A stretch of 60,558 nt of DNA from Clostridia bacterium (GTDB lineage: Bacteria > Bacillota > Clostridia > Christensenellales > Aristaeellaceae), in assembly GCA_017541205.1 (NCBI GenBank), contig JAFXZO010000111.1:1-60558 (forward strand), in the 5' to 3' direction. Position numbers and translations under genes: made by a program. Shown here piece by piece: positions 52,491 to 60,558 of this stretch (position 1 is the first letter of the stretch; each line of letters begins with the position of its first letter). Under the pieces are notes generated by a model, which worked only from the letters and a program-made list of their open reading frames with translations, did not search any database and was not told the DNA's origin.

Positions 52491-53309
52491 ATGGAGGATA
52501 CCGGATTTCGCTTTCGGGATGCCGCGTTCCGGATGGCCCTTTGGCTGCTTGCCATGCTGGCCGTCCGGTTCTGTTTGCTGCTTTCTTTTCCGCGGGCCGC
52601 TGCGGCGTCGGCCGCAAGCGAAGGAACAATGGATTCGGATTTTACCATGGAGGTGATCTCCGTCTCCTACCCGGCCCAAACCCAAAAGAGGGTATTTATT
52701 TATCATACGCATACCTATGAAGCGTATGAAATGGATCCGGACAACCGATACAAACAGACGGAAAAATGGCGGACTTCGGATCAAAACTATAATGTCGTCC
52801 GGGTTGGGGAGGAATTGGCGTCCTATCTTCGCAACGCGGGGATCTTCGTTACGCACGACAGGACCGATTATGAGCTGCCCCGGCTCTCCACCGCTTATTC
52901 CCGTTCCTTGCAAGGATTGCAGACGGCCGTGGCGGACGGATACGATCTGTATATTGACCTCCATCGCGATTCCTACTCCAAAGGGAACGGCGCGAACGTC
53001 GTTTCTTTTGACGGCAGAGAGACGGCGCGGCTTTTGTTCCTGATCGGCCAGGGCACGGGCAGCAGTCTGGAAGATAAGCCTGATTGGGAAGCCAATCAAA
53101 AAGCCGCGGAAGCCCTATCGAACGCGCTCAACAGCCGCGCGGACGGGCTGAGCCGCGGGGTGAAGCTGAAATCCGGCAGATATAACCAGCAGGCCGCCGT
53201 TCCCTGCATTTTGATCGAAGTCGGAAACAACCTGAACACCTTGCCGCAAGCGCTGAGCGCCATGGAACCGCTCTCAGGCGCGATTTGCCAGTTCTTCGAC
53301 GCTCCGTAA
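52491..53309 (+). CDS. spoIIP: Stage II sporulation protein P
   Basis: The 272-residue protein has an N-terminal anchor (LWLLAMLAVRFCLLLSF) and a SpoIIP amidase/endopeptidase domain. Signatures include IYHTHTYEAY (zinc His), DLYIDLHRDSY and a closing CILIEVGNNLNTLPQAL. It strips septal peptidoglycan with SpoIID/SpoIIM during engulfment. Its length is less than the ~400 of Bacillus, with a short linker. It starts 29 bases after gpr, with GAGGTGATCGG upstream. This gpr-spoIIP order is conserved in Firmicutes. Confidence 0.95.
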   Translation: MEDTGFRFRDAAFRMALWLLAMLAVRFCLLLSFPRAAAASAASEGTMDSDFTMEVISVSYPAQTQKRVFIYHTHTYEAYEMDPDNRYKQTEKWRTSDQNYNVVRVGEELASYLRNAGIFVTHDRTDYELPRLSTAYSRSLQGLQTAVADGYDLYIDLHRDSYSKGNGANVVSFDGRETARLLFLIGQGTGSSLEDKPDWEANQKAAEALSNALNSRADGLSRGVKLKSGRYNQQAAVPCILIEVGNNLNTLPQALSAMEPLSGAICQFFDAP

Positions 53310-53325
53310 GCGAAACACATATAAA

Positions 53326-53354
53326 TTGAAAAAAAAGCCTTTCTGTGCTATACT
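53326..53354 (+). promoter_or_regulatory. Sigma-A promoter ahead of the membrane-protein gene
   Basis: -35 TTGAAA, 17-base spacer, extended -10 TGCTATACT. Confidence 0.75.
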
Positions 53355-53381
53355 TGGCTGGCAGAGAAAGGACGGAGGGGC

Positions 53382-53975
53382 ATGAAGGATTTTTCAGTGC
53401 GTCAAATGCGCCGGGAATACCGCGGCGTGTTTCGGCTGCTGCTCAGCGTGTTCACGGTGCTCATGCTCTGCTGTGCGACGCTGGGAGCCATTCTGGCCGC
53501 GAAAGGCACGGATGAAAAGATCCTGCTGATTGCTTCCGGCATCATGGCCGCTTTGGCGTTATCGTTCCTGGGCTTGTATCTGATCGTCAGCGATCCCAGG
53601 AAGCTGCTGCAGAAAACGCCCTATGGACAAGCCCTCACCCGCCTTGGCGATCCTGTTGCCCTGATGGCGGAAATCGATCGTGAAGCGCTCAGGCAATGCG
53701 AACAGCACGGGAGCTTTACGCTGCTGAACCGCTGGCTGGTCCTGTATCAGCCAAACGGCTGGTACTATGAGCCCAAGCGGCAATGCGCCATTCCCCTTCC
53801 CCGGGAACGCATCGGCGCCGTCCACGCCCTGCCGCCGGATAACCCGTATGATCCGCAGGAATTTCGCGTCTGCCTTGTATGCGGAAGTGAACAATACGTT
53901 TTCCGCTGCTATCAGAAGCAAGATCTGAACGCGCTGATTTCCTGGATCGGAAATAAGGAGGAAAGAAACCCGTGA
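53382..53975 (+). CDS. Two-helix membrane protein of unknown function
   Basis: I do not recognise a family. The 197-residue protein has two membrane helices (about 18-40 and 46-68), then a cytosolic domain with strands such as LLNRWLVLYQPNGWYYEPKRQ and RVCLVCGSEQYVFRC. The second half looks like a PH-like or small beta domain. It overlaps murI (GTGA), so translation is coupled, but a functional link is not evident. GGAGGGGC precedes the ATG. Confidence 0.7.
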   Translation: MKDFSVRQMRREYRGVFRLLLSVFTVLMLCCATLGAILAAKGTDEKILLIASGIMAALALSFLGLYLIVSDPRKLLQKTPYGQALTRLGDPVALMAEIDREALRQCEQHGSFTLLNRWLVLYQPNGWYYEPKRQCAIPLPRERIGAVHALPPDNPYDPQEFRVCLVCGSEQYVFRCYQKQDLNALISWIGNKEERNP

Positions 53976-54736
53976 ACGCGCATTCTTCTGCTCCCATCGG
54001 CATTTTTGACAGCGGCGTTGGCGGGATCAGCGTGCTGAAAGAAGCGGTTCGGCAGATGCCAAGGGAGCATTTTATTTTTTTCGGAGATACAAAAAACGCT
54101 CCTTACGGCACAAAGAGCAAGGAAGACGTGTTGAATTTATGCCGCGGGATCGTGGAAATGCTGCTGCAAAAAGGATGCAAAGCCATCGTGATCGCCTGCA
54201 ATACCGCCACCAGCGCCGCGGCGGCGTTTCTCCGGGCCGAATACGCGTCCCTTCCCATCATTGGGATGGAGCCCGCGCTCAAGCCGGCCTCCCTGATCCG
54301 TCAGGATGGGATCGTGCTTTCCCTTGCGACGCCCGGCACCATAGCGGGCGAAAAATATGCCCATCTTTATGCGCTCTACGGCGAGGGCGTGGCGTCTCTC
54401 CCCTGCCCCGGGCTGATGGAATTTGCCGAGCGCGGGGAATTGGCGGGAGAAAGGCTGAACCGCTACCTGCGAGAGCTTTTTGCACCTTACAGCGATCAAA
54501 AAGTGGAAGCGGTCGTGCTCGGCTGCACGCATTATGTGTTCCTGAAAGACGCCATCCAGGCATTCTTCCCAGGCGTTCCCCTGATCGACGGCAATGAAGG
54601 CACGGTTCGCCAATTGATACGCCGCCTGGACGCGCTGAACCTCCTGGCCCCGCCGGACGCGGCGGGAAAGGTCGAATTGCTTTCCTCAGGCGGGCCGGAA
54701 GCGATCGCGCAAATGAAAGCGCTGTTGGAATTATAA
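53972..54736 (+). CDS. murI: Glutamate racemase
   Basis: The 254-residue protein has both catalytic cysteines: ACNTAT (N-terminal) and GCTHY (C-terminal). IGIFDSGVGGISVL and GDTKNAPYG are typical substrate-loop motifs. It supplies D-glutamate for peptidoglycan. The start is GTG, with AAGGAGG upstream; the codon overlaps the stop of the preceding gene. A terminator follows. Confidence 0.96.
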   Translation: MNAHSSAPIGIFDSGVGGISVLKEAVRQMPREHFIFFGDTKNAPYGTKSKEDVLNLCRGIVEMLLQKGCKAIVIACNTATSAAAAFLRAEYASLPIIGMEPALKPASLIRQDGIVLSLATPGTIAGEKYAHLYALYGEGVASLPCPGLMEFAERGELAGERLNRYLRELFAPYSDQKVEAVVLGCTHYVFLKDAIQAFFPGVPLIDGNEGTVRQLIRRLDALNLLAPPDAAGKVELLSSGGPEAIAQMKALLEL

Positions 54737-54752
54737 CCATATAGGATGCTGA

Positions 54753-54788
54753 ACGGGCAGCGGCTTTCGCCGCTGCCCGAAGCTTTTT
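54753..54788. terminator. Terminator after murI
   Basis: Stem CGGGCAGCGGC / GCCGCTGCCCG with a 4-base loop, then a T5 run. Also useful for the convergent lipase gene. Confidence 0.85.
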
Positions 54789-55779
54789 AATCGCATTTCA
54801 GGAACGATAAAACCTCATGCCACCAGGGAAACAGCACTTCATCGTTGGAACGGTAGATTTCATGGCGCGCGCCCTGCACGAAGAGCCGTTTGCCCTGCTT
54901 GACGCGGGAGATGAATTCGCCCTGCGCTTCCGGCATGACGCTGCTATCATGCTGCGCGGTGCTGAGCAGTACGGGGCACTGTATTTTTTCCACTTCGCCT
55001 TTTTTGAGGATCTTATCCGTCACCCGGATCGCTTGCCTGGTCCAGCTGAAGGTAGGGCCGTTATTCTGGTAGACGGGGTTTTCGTCTTTCACGCGGTTGT
55101 ACCAGTCAAACCGCTCTTTCCCCGTTGCGCAGGAGGTTTCAAAGTTTTCCGGTCCATCATAGGGCTTAGAGCCGATGATCCTTTCTTTCCCTCTTCCCAG
55201 GGCGACGGACCCAGCGCACAAGATTTTCGCGGCTGCTTTCGGAATGCTGCCCAAATTCGGCGCGATCATCGGCGCGCAGAAGGATGCGCGGCTGAAGACC
55301 TCCGGGTGCCGCTCTATGTAGAGAGCAGCCACCGCGCCGCCCATGGAATGGGCAAAAACGACCCACGGCTTGGGCATGGAAAACAGCGTTTCCCGGGAAA
55401 TGCATGCAAGGTCCGTTACATATTCCTCGAAGCTGCCCACGTGCGTGAGCGACAGATCCTTGATTTTTTCATCCCGCCAGGAGCGGCCATGACCTCTTTG
55501 ATCGTACGCGACCACGGAAAAGCCGTTTCGCAAAAGGGAATGGATGATTTCGGAATACTTATACGCGTTTTCCGTGAAGCCGTGAACGATCATCGCGGTG
55601 CCCTTCGCCTGTTCGCATCTGAAGACGGAACAAAACAGCGGCTTTCCGCCGTCTCCGGGAACGGTTTTATCCTCCTGGCGTTCCTGAATGTACGGAAGCA
55701 CGGCGGTTTCCATGGTCCGCTCATATTGATTTGACAGGATCAAGCCGTCCTGATTCAGCAATTCATTCATTTTGTTCAT
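54787..55779 (-). CDS. Alpha/beta hydrolase, monoglyceride lipase/lysophospholipase-like
   Basis: The 330-residue protein has an alpha/beta hydrolase core. The nucleophile elbow is FAHSMGGAV, the oxyanion loop is IVHGFTENAYKYSE, the Asp lies in STAQHDSSV and the His in ARHEIYRSND. It resembles PldB-type lysophospholipases and monoglyceride lipases. It has no signal peptide. The ATG overlaps the last base of the upstream transporter's stop, so the two form an operon, perhaps for uptake and cleavage of a glycoside or lipid-linked substrate. Confidence 0.82.
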   Translation of the reverse strand: MNKMNELLNQDGLILSNQYERTMETAVLPYIQERQEDKTVPGDGGKPLFCSVFRCEQAKGTAMIVHGFTENAYKYSEIIHSLLRNGFSVVAYDQRGHGRSWRDEKIKDLSLTHVGSFEEYVTDLACISRETLFSMPKPWVVFAHSMGGAVAALYIERHPEVFSRASFCAPMIAPNLGSIPKAAAKILCAGSVALGRGKERIIGSKPYDGPENFETSCATGKERFDWYNRVKDENPVYQNNGPTFSWTRQAIRVTDKILKKGEVEKIQCPVLLSTAQHDSSVMPEAQGEFISRVKQGKRLFVQGARHEIYRSNDEVLFPWWHEVLSFLKCD

Positions 55780-57167
55780 CAGCCTTTATTAATGATTTTC
55801 GCGTAAATCTTCTTTTCGTCGTACATCATAAACAGCAGCCCGCCGATCACGCATACCGCCGCGGCGCAGATCGCCACGATGCGGTACCCGAGGCCGATGT
55901 CCTGCCGGATGGTGCCCAGGGAGGTGACCAGCAGCATGGCGACGGCCTGGCCCATCTTCATGGAAAAGGTACGGGCGGCGTAAAACATGCCGCTGCGGTT
56001 TTCTTTGGTTTGGATCTCGTCATACTCCGCGATATCCGCGACGACGGCCTGCGGCAGAATGCCGAAAATCGCCATGGCGGGCGCGGCAAGGAAGCACAGG
56101 ATGTAGCCCTGGAGCTCCGGGGCAATGGGCAGGAAAGAACCGAGGGCGGCGGTATACGCGAAGGCGAACGTGAAAATGCAGAAGGCGACCAGAATCAGCT
56201 TCTTCTTTCCGAATTTGGGCGTCAGCTTGCTCACGACCGGATAGAACAGCACGGAAAGCGCCGTCATGCCCACAAAGTAGATCGTGCTCATGCCTTCGTC
56301 GAGCTTCAGCAGTGCCGTCACAAAATACAGCATAGCGGTCTGGAACATGGTAATGCCAAGGAAATAGACGATATCCGACGCGACGAAGATGCGGAAATCT
56401 TTGTTGCGGAACGTGGCGGCCAGAGATTTTAGGGCAGTGGATTCGCTGGGCTGGGCCGTCACATAGTCCTTTTCCCTGATCGTAAAAACCGGAACGAACA
56501 TACACAGTAAACCAATCAGGCTCATGACGGTGAACGTCAGGCGGATCGCCAGGATCCTGTTCCCTACCATCCCTTCCACCATGCCCCACACCATGGGCGC
56601 CGTATAAGCGATGGCCATGCCGGCGATGAAGGTAAAGGAAATGGCGGTCGAAATGGCCATGCGGGTTTTCTGGTCCGTGCCGAGCTCCGGGATCAAGGCG
56701 TTATAGGGCGTGCAGTACATGGTCATAAACAGGTAAAACAGCGTCAGCATCACAAACAGGAATACGGCGTTGATCCAGCTTTCCCCATTGATGGGCGACC
56801 AGAACGTGAACACCGTTGCGAGCGCGAAGGGAACGGCCGCGAGACGCATAAAAGGAATGCGGCGTCCGGCCTTGGATTTGCAGCGGTCGGATTTTGAGGC
56901 GATCCAAGGGTCGGTCACCGCGTCAAAGATGCGGCCAAACCAGGTGATCGCGCCCAGGATGGTCAGAATCCCGAAAATGACCAGGCCCTGGGGAATAAAG
57001 ATCGTCTGCCCCGCCGCCTGCGCGGTCGGATCAGGCTGATAGTAATTCACCAGGAAATTGGAAATAAGCGCGCTTTGAATGGACCAGCCGAATTGCCCGA
57101 TGGCAAAGCACCAGACCTTGCCCGTGGACAGCTTCTTTTTCGCAACCGTGTACGCTTGTTGGCTCAT
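55779..57167 (-). CDS. GPH-family glycoside-pentoside-hexuronide:cation symporter
   Basis: The 462-residue protein has about 12 membrane helices and GPH/MelB-like motifs: FGRIFDAVTDPWIASKSDRCKSKAGRRIPFM near the start and a matching PYNALIPELGTD in the middle. It imports sugars with Na+ or H+. Substrate is not predictable. ATG 57167 has GGAGGG 9 bases upstream; the longer frame to 57245 reads through the promoter. The stop overlaps the lipase start. Confidence 0.88.
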   Translation of the reverse strand: MSQQAYTVAKKKLSTGKVWCFAIGQFGWSIQSALISNFLVNYYQPDPTAQAAGQTIFIPQGLVIFGILTILGAITWFGRIFDAVTDPWIASKSDRCKSKAGRRIPFMRLAAVPFALATVFTFWSPINGESWINAVFLFVMLTLFYLFMTMYCTPYNALIPELGTDQKTRMAISTAISFTFIAGMAIAYTAPMVWGMVEGMVGNRILAIRLTFTVMSLIGLLCMFVPVFTIREKDYVTAQPSESTALKSLAATFRNKDFRIFVASDIVYFLGITMFQTAMLYFVTALLKLDEGMSTIYFVGMTALSVLFYPVVSKLTPKFGKKKLILVAFCIFTFAFAYTAALGSFLPIAPELQGYILCFLAAPAMAIFGILPQAVVADIAEYDEIQTKENRSGMFYAARTFSMKMGQAVAMLLVTSLGTIRQDIGLGYRIVAICAAAVCVIGGLLFMMYDEKKIYAKIINKG

Positions 57168-57249
57168 GGTTTTATTCCCTCCGTACGGCAGGATCGACGC
57201 CGTGTTCTTTTTTTGTATTTTATCACATTTTTCCCATGATAGCAAGTAA

Positions 57250-57282
57250 AGAGGGGCATTTCTTCTTGTGAAAAGCCCCTCT
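57250..57282 (-). terminator. Hairpin after pmbA
   Basis: Stem AGAGGGGC / GCCCCTCT with a 17-base loop and TTTACTT on the minus strand; a modest terminator. Confidence 0.5.
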
Positions 57283-57304
57283 TGTCAAAGATGTATTCAG
57301 TCGG

Positions 57305-58669
57305 TTACTTCCCGGCCACGGCGATTTCGCCAACGTCCACGCTGGGACTGCCAACGGAGCTCCCGGGGAAGCAAAGGTCACTGCCCACGGCGCGGATGTT
57401 TTTAAGCAGCTGATAGAAATTCCCGGCTACGGTGATCTGCTCGACCGGCTGATCCTTCCTGCCGTCTTTTACCGTATAGCCCTGGGCGATCAGGGAAAAA
57501 TCGCCGCTGATGGGGTTCGCGCCGGCGTGCAGGCCGCTCACCTCGGTGATGACAAGCCCGTTTTTCATATCCTGCATGAGCTGCTCCGGCGTTCTTTCGC
57601 CGGGAGCGAAATAGAAATTGCTTGGGCTTACGTTTACCGCGCCTGCGTATCCGGCGCGGGCTGCGTTGCCCGTCGTTTTGACGCCGGCCTTCCGGGCGGT
57701 TTTGAGGTTATGGAGCAGCGTGGTCAGCCTGCCCTTTTCGATGACCGCCTTGGTGCGCGTCGCAACGCCCTCTGCGTCGAAGGGCTGGCTGCCAAGCCCG
57801 CCGGGCAAAAGCGGATCGTCCATCAGCGTAACGATTTCGGAAGCGATCGTTTCCCCCTCTTTTCCTGCAAGGAGGCTTAAGCCCTTCTGCGCGCTCTCCG
57901 CGGAGAAAACGCCCGAAAATACGCCCAGCAGATCGGGCATGCATTTGGCGTCGATGATGGCGCGGTAGCTTCCGCTCGGAACAGGCGCGGCTTTCAGCAT
58001 GAAAAGCGCCTCATCGACCGCTTCCCTGGCGATCTGCTCCGCGTCCAGCTCGTCAAAATCCCTTGTCGCCTTGAACCCGCTGCCGGTGGATACGCGGTCG
58101 CCTTCCTTGGCGGTGGCGCTCACAAAGCAGACGGCCATATTGTCCCGATAGCGAAGATCGAGGCCGGGTGCGTCGCTTCCGGAAAAAATGCGGTTCACAA
58201 TGCGGGTTTCAGAGCTGGCGGTGGAAATCATGTTGTAATTCAGGGCCGTGATCCTTTCGTCCATGGCGAGGGCTTTCTTTTCAATGTCCTGAATCAATTG
58301 AAGCTTTTTCTTTTCCTCCACCTGATCCAAAGCCGGGCTGTAATTGTCGATCTTCGGATACTCCCCGTCGCCCGGATAAATCTCCTGGATATCCTCGTCC
58401 TCCGTGAGTATCGCGCTCTCCTTCACGGCTTCCACCAGGCTGCCGACCGCATCCTCGTCAAACGCTTCCGTCGCCGCATAGCCCATTTTTCCCTGGTAAA
58501 GCCCGCGCAGGCTCAATCCGCGGGTGGCATACACGGTATAATTGGTGATATCGCCCTTCACGCACATGGCGCGAAAGCTGTCCGTGGAATTGAGGTAGAT
58601 TTCCGCGCTCTGCATACCCTGCTTCCGGGCCTCATCCAATAACGCCTGAATGAATTGATCTGCATTCAT
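57305..58669 (-). CDS. pmbA: PmbA/TldE-type subunit of the TldD-TldE metallopeptidase
   Basis: The 454-residue protein has the TldD/PmbA fold but not the HEXXXH motif, so it is the non-catalytic partner. Typical pieces are SLRGLYQGKMGYAATEAFDED, LDLRYRDNMAVCFVSATAKEGD and SGLHAGANPISGDFSLIAQGY. It pairs with TldD, whose gene lies 18 bases upstream. In E. coli the pair matures microcin B17 and degrades CcdA; in Clostridia the target is unknown. Confidence 0.92.
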   Translation of the reverse strand: MNADQFIQALLDEARKQGMQSAEIYLNSTDSFRAMCVKGDITNYTVYATRGLSLRGLYQGKMGYAATEAFDEDAVGSLVEAVKESAILTEDEDIQEIYPGDGEYPKIDNYSPALDQVEEKKKLQLIQDIEKKALAMDERITALNYNMISTASSETRIVNRIFSGSDAPGLDLRYRDNMAVCFVSATAKEGDRVSTGSGFKATRDFDELDAEQIAREAVDEALFMLKAAPVPSGSYRAIIDAKCMPDLLGVFSGVFSAESAQKGLSLLAGKEGETIASEIVTLMDDPLLPGGLGSQPFDAEGVATRTKAVIEKGRLTTLLHNLKTARKAGVKTTGNAARAGYAGAVNVSPSNFYFAPGERTPEQLMQDMKNGLVITEVSGLHAGANPISGDFSLIAQGYTVKDGRKDQPVEQITVAGNFYQLLKNIRAVGSDLCFPGSSVGSPSVDVGEIAVAGK

Positions 58670-58687
58670 TTTTTCTGTCCGCCTTTC

Positions 58688-60067
58688 TTATCGTCCGCCC
58701 ACGGTCATGGAGCTGACACGGATCATGGGCTGGCCCACGTTGGTGGGGATGCTGCCGCTGATGGAGCCGCACATTCCCTGCGCCATTTGCATATCCTTGC
58801 CCACCCGGTCAATTTTGAGCAGGATTTCGCTGCCGCGCCCAATCAGGGAAGCGCCGCGCACAGGATGCTGGATCTTGCCGTCCTTCACCAGATATCCTTC
58901 CGCCACTGCGAAGTTGAATTTGCCGGTTGTGGGCGTCACGCTGCCCCCGCCCATCTTTTTGGCGTACAGGCCGTCGCCCATCGTGGAAATCATTTCTTCG
59001 TTCTCGTCGTTCCCCGCGGCGATATAGGTGTTGCGCATGCGGGAGGTCGGCGCGAACATATAGCCCTGACGCCTTCCGCTGCCGGTAATGGGCATTTGCA
59101 TGCGGCGGGCGTTCAGTTTATCGATCATGTAGTTTTTCAGGATGCCGTTTTCGATCAGGACCAGTTTGGTCGTCGGCGTGCCCTCGTCGTCGATGTTCAG
59201 GCTGCCCCATTCGTTCGGGATGGTGCCATCGTCGATCGCGGTCACGCAGTCCGCGGCGATTTTTTGCCCAAGCTTGCCGCAGAATTCGCTGTTGCCGACC
59301 GCAACGGCTGTCGCTTCCAGCGAATGCCCGCACGCTTCATGGAAAATAACGCCCCCGAAACCGCTGTCGATCACAACGGGCATGACGCCCGCCGGGCATA
59401 CGGGCGCGTGCAGCATGGTCACGGCGCGCTTTGCCGCCGTTTTCGCGCACGCTTCCGGATCGATCCGGGAATCAAAGATTTCAAAGCCCTGCATCGCGCC
59501 GGGGTTTTCGCCGCCAGTCTGGTTTTCCGTGCCGTTGGAGGCGATGGCGGAGACGCTGAAGCGCGTATAGACCCGCGTATCGCCCGTGAACAGCCCTTCG
59601 CTGTTGGCGATCCAGACCCGCTGCACGCTGTCCATATAGTTGATGCTGCCCTGCACAATTTCCGGCGCTTCTTTGAGGATCGCCTGGGCGGCCTTCATTT
59701 TTTCCACCTTGCGGGCGGTTTTCACCTGATCGGGCCTTTCCTTGATGGCGTGGATGCTGGGCGTATCCTGCCAGGCCAAGCCTTTGGCGGCGATTTTATC
59801 CGCGCCACGGATCGCGGAGGCGGCCCTCCGGGCGCATTGCATCAGGCCCTCCATTGAGGTGTCGTTCGTATAAACGTATACGCCCTGGAAGCCGTGGAAC
59901 ACACGTACGCCCGCGCCGTGCAGCCGCCTGCTGTTTACGCTTTCCACCTTGCCGGAAAGCATGGAGACATTGTTGTTCTGTCTGTCCTCCAGAAAGATTT
60001 CGGCAAAATCGCCGCCCGTTTTCAGCGCTTCGGCGATCACTGCCTGGGCTATTTCTTGTTTCAGCAT
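58688..60067 (-). CDS. tldD: TldD metallopeptidase
   Basis: The 459-residue protein contains the catalytic zinc motif HEACGH (in GGVIFHEACGHSLEA). Other TldD pieces are GAGVRVFHGFQGVYVYTND and IDDEGTPTTKLVLIENG. It cleaves unfolded or modified peptides as a heterodimer with PmbA/TldE. GGAGG lies just before the ATG. The pair looks like a two-gene operon. Confidence 0.95.
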   Translation of the reverse strand: MLKQEIAQAVIAEALKTGGDFAEIFLEDRQNNNVSMLSGKVESVNSRRLHGAGVRVFHGFQGVYVYTNDTSMEGLMQCARRAASAIRGADKIAAKGLAWQDTPSIHAIKERPDQVKTARKVEKMKAAQAILKEAPEIVQGSINYMDSVQRVWIANSEGLFTGDTRVYTRFSVSAIASNGTENQTGGENPGAMQGFEIFDSRIDPEACAKTAAKRAVTMLHAPVCPAGVMPVVIDSGFGGVIFHEACGHSLEATAVAVGNSEFCGKLGQKIAADCVTAIDDGTIPNEWGSLNIDDEGTPTTKLVLIENGILKNYMIDKLNARRMQMPITGSGRRQGYMFAPTSRMRNTYIAAGNDENEEMISTMGDGLYAKKMGGGSVTPTTGKFNFAVAEGYLVKDGKIQHPVRGASLIGRGSEILLKIDRVGKDMQMAQGMCGSISGSIPTNVGQPMIRVSSMTVGGR

Positions 60068-60130
60068 GGATAACCTCCTATTTTTTCAAATCATCTATTC
60101 AACAGGATAGCCTGATGAAAAGCAGTATAT

Positions 60131-60558
60131 TTATCTTTTTTCCGATTCAGGCTCATAAAGAAGCCTGGAAAAATCAATATCGCTGAGCGACGGGTAAATT
60201 TTCTTTGCCGAAAGCTCTTTTACCGAGCCGTCCACCATCACGGCCCGCATGCCGGCATCCTTCGCCGCCGTCATGCCCGCTTCCGAATTTTCGATCACCA
60301 GGCATTCCCGGATCGGCGTGGAAAGCCGCCTGGCGGCCAGCAAAAAGGCCTCCGGATCGGGCTTGCCGCGCTCGATATCGCCGCCGTCCACGATCGCGTC
60401 AAAATACGTGCGGATCTTAAATTGCCGAAGGATGCCGTTCGCGTTTTCGCTGGAGGAGGCGACGGCGGTTTTGACGCCCATATCCCTGAGGCTTTTTACG
60501 GTCTCCAGCGCGCCGGGCAGAATGCTTTCCGGCCCTAATTCGTCGATCAGGCTGTTGA
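60131..60558 (-). CDS. HAD-family phosphatase, 5' truncated by the window edge
   Basis: The frame is open from the right edge (60558) to the stop at 60131, so the N-terminus with the DXDGT motif is not visible. The visible part contains motif II (AVASSSENANGI), the motif III Lys in GKPDPEAFL and motif IV (VIENSEAGMTAAKDAGM), typical of beta-phosphoglucomutase-like HAD enzymes. The substrate is unknown. It is 64 bases downstream of tldD on the same strand, counted in the other direction. Confidence 0.82.
   Translation of the reverse strand, partial: NSLIDELGPESILPGALETVKSLRDMGVKTAVASSSENANGILRQFKIRTYFDAIVDGGDIERGKPDPEAFLLAARRLSTPIRECLVIENSEAGMTAAKDAGMRAVMVDGSVKELSAKKIYPSLSDIDFSRLLYEPESEKR

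Overview
This is a chromosome segment from a spore-forming, anaerobic, Clostridia-type Firmicute with high GC for the group. Three things point there. Sporulation genes are present (gpr, spoIIP, a Spo0E-like regulator and a BofC-like protein). So are clostripain, a type III glutamine synthetase, a SAM-I riboswitch ahead of metK and the Gram-positive tig-clpP-clpX order. Ribosome binding sites are strong AGGAGG types and TTG/GTG starts are common. PT-rich linkers joining SH3b and peptidoglycan-binding repeats fit gut or rumen Clostridia, but I cannot name a genus.

Positions 1-6.7 kb hold an accessory block. It has the end of a C39-like peptidase gene, then a minus-strand cluster of two NHLM/NHLP-bacteriocin-type exporters, a STAS anti-sigma antagonist and a membrane SpoIIE/PP2C phosphatase. 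The block looks decayed. The first exporter is cut at its N-terminus and joined to a helix-turn-helix domain, two genes carry single-base homopolymer frameshifts, and the second exporter has lost the first Walker A glycine.

Positions 6.9-15 kb hold tRNA-Ser(GGA), a diaminopentanoate-dehydrogenase-like enzyme, a secreted metallo-beta-lactamase-fold hydrolase, a Cys-rich coat-like protein, a HAD phosphatase, a BofC-like protein, a VanY carboxypeptidase and a membrane acyltransferase. Positions 15-27 kb hold protein quality control (tig, clpP, clpX), then galE, a phosphoesterase, an HPr-like protein, a DtxR-type regulator, trpS, a P1 peptidase, acpS and nnr. Positions 27-37.5 kb hold a membrane-anchored clostripain, an HD protein, rqcH, a kinase-like protein, a DUF2007-like protein, an endonuclease Q-UvrD helicase fusion and a Spo0E-like gene.

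Positions 37.8-45.7 kb hold serine synthesis (serC-serA), glutamine synthetase III, a GH5 glycosidase, a tyrosine recombinase and lexA with its own LexA box. Positions 45.8-60.6 kb hold rnpB, a zinc-ribbon protein, SAM riboswitch-metK, an XRE regulator, a five-SH3b cell-wall protein, gpr-spoIIP, murI, a GPH transporter with a lipase, the tldD/pmbA pair and a truncated HAD gene at the right edge.

Findings that most deserve a second look are the endonuclease Q-helicase fusion, the decayed exporter locus and its HTH chimera, two promoter palindromes sharing the core ATTCGTAA, and a hairpin hiding the gpr ribosome binding site where the protease also lacks its propeptide.
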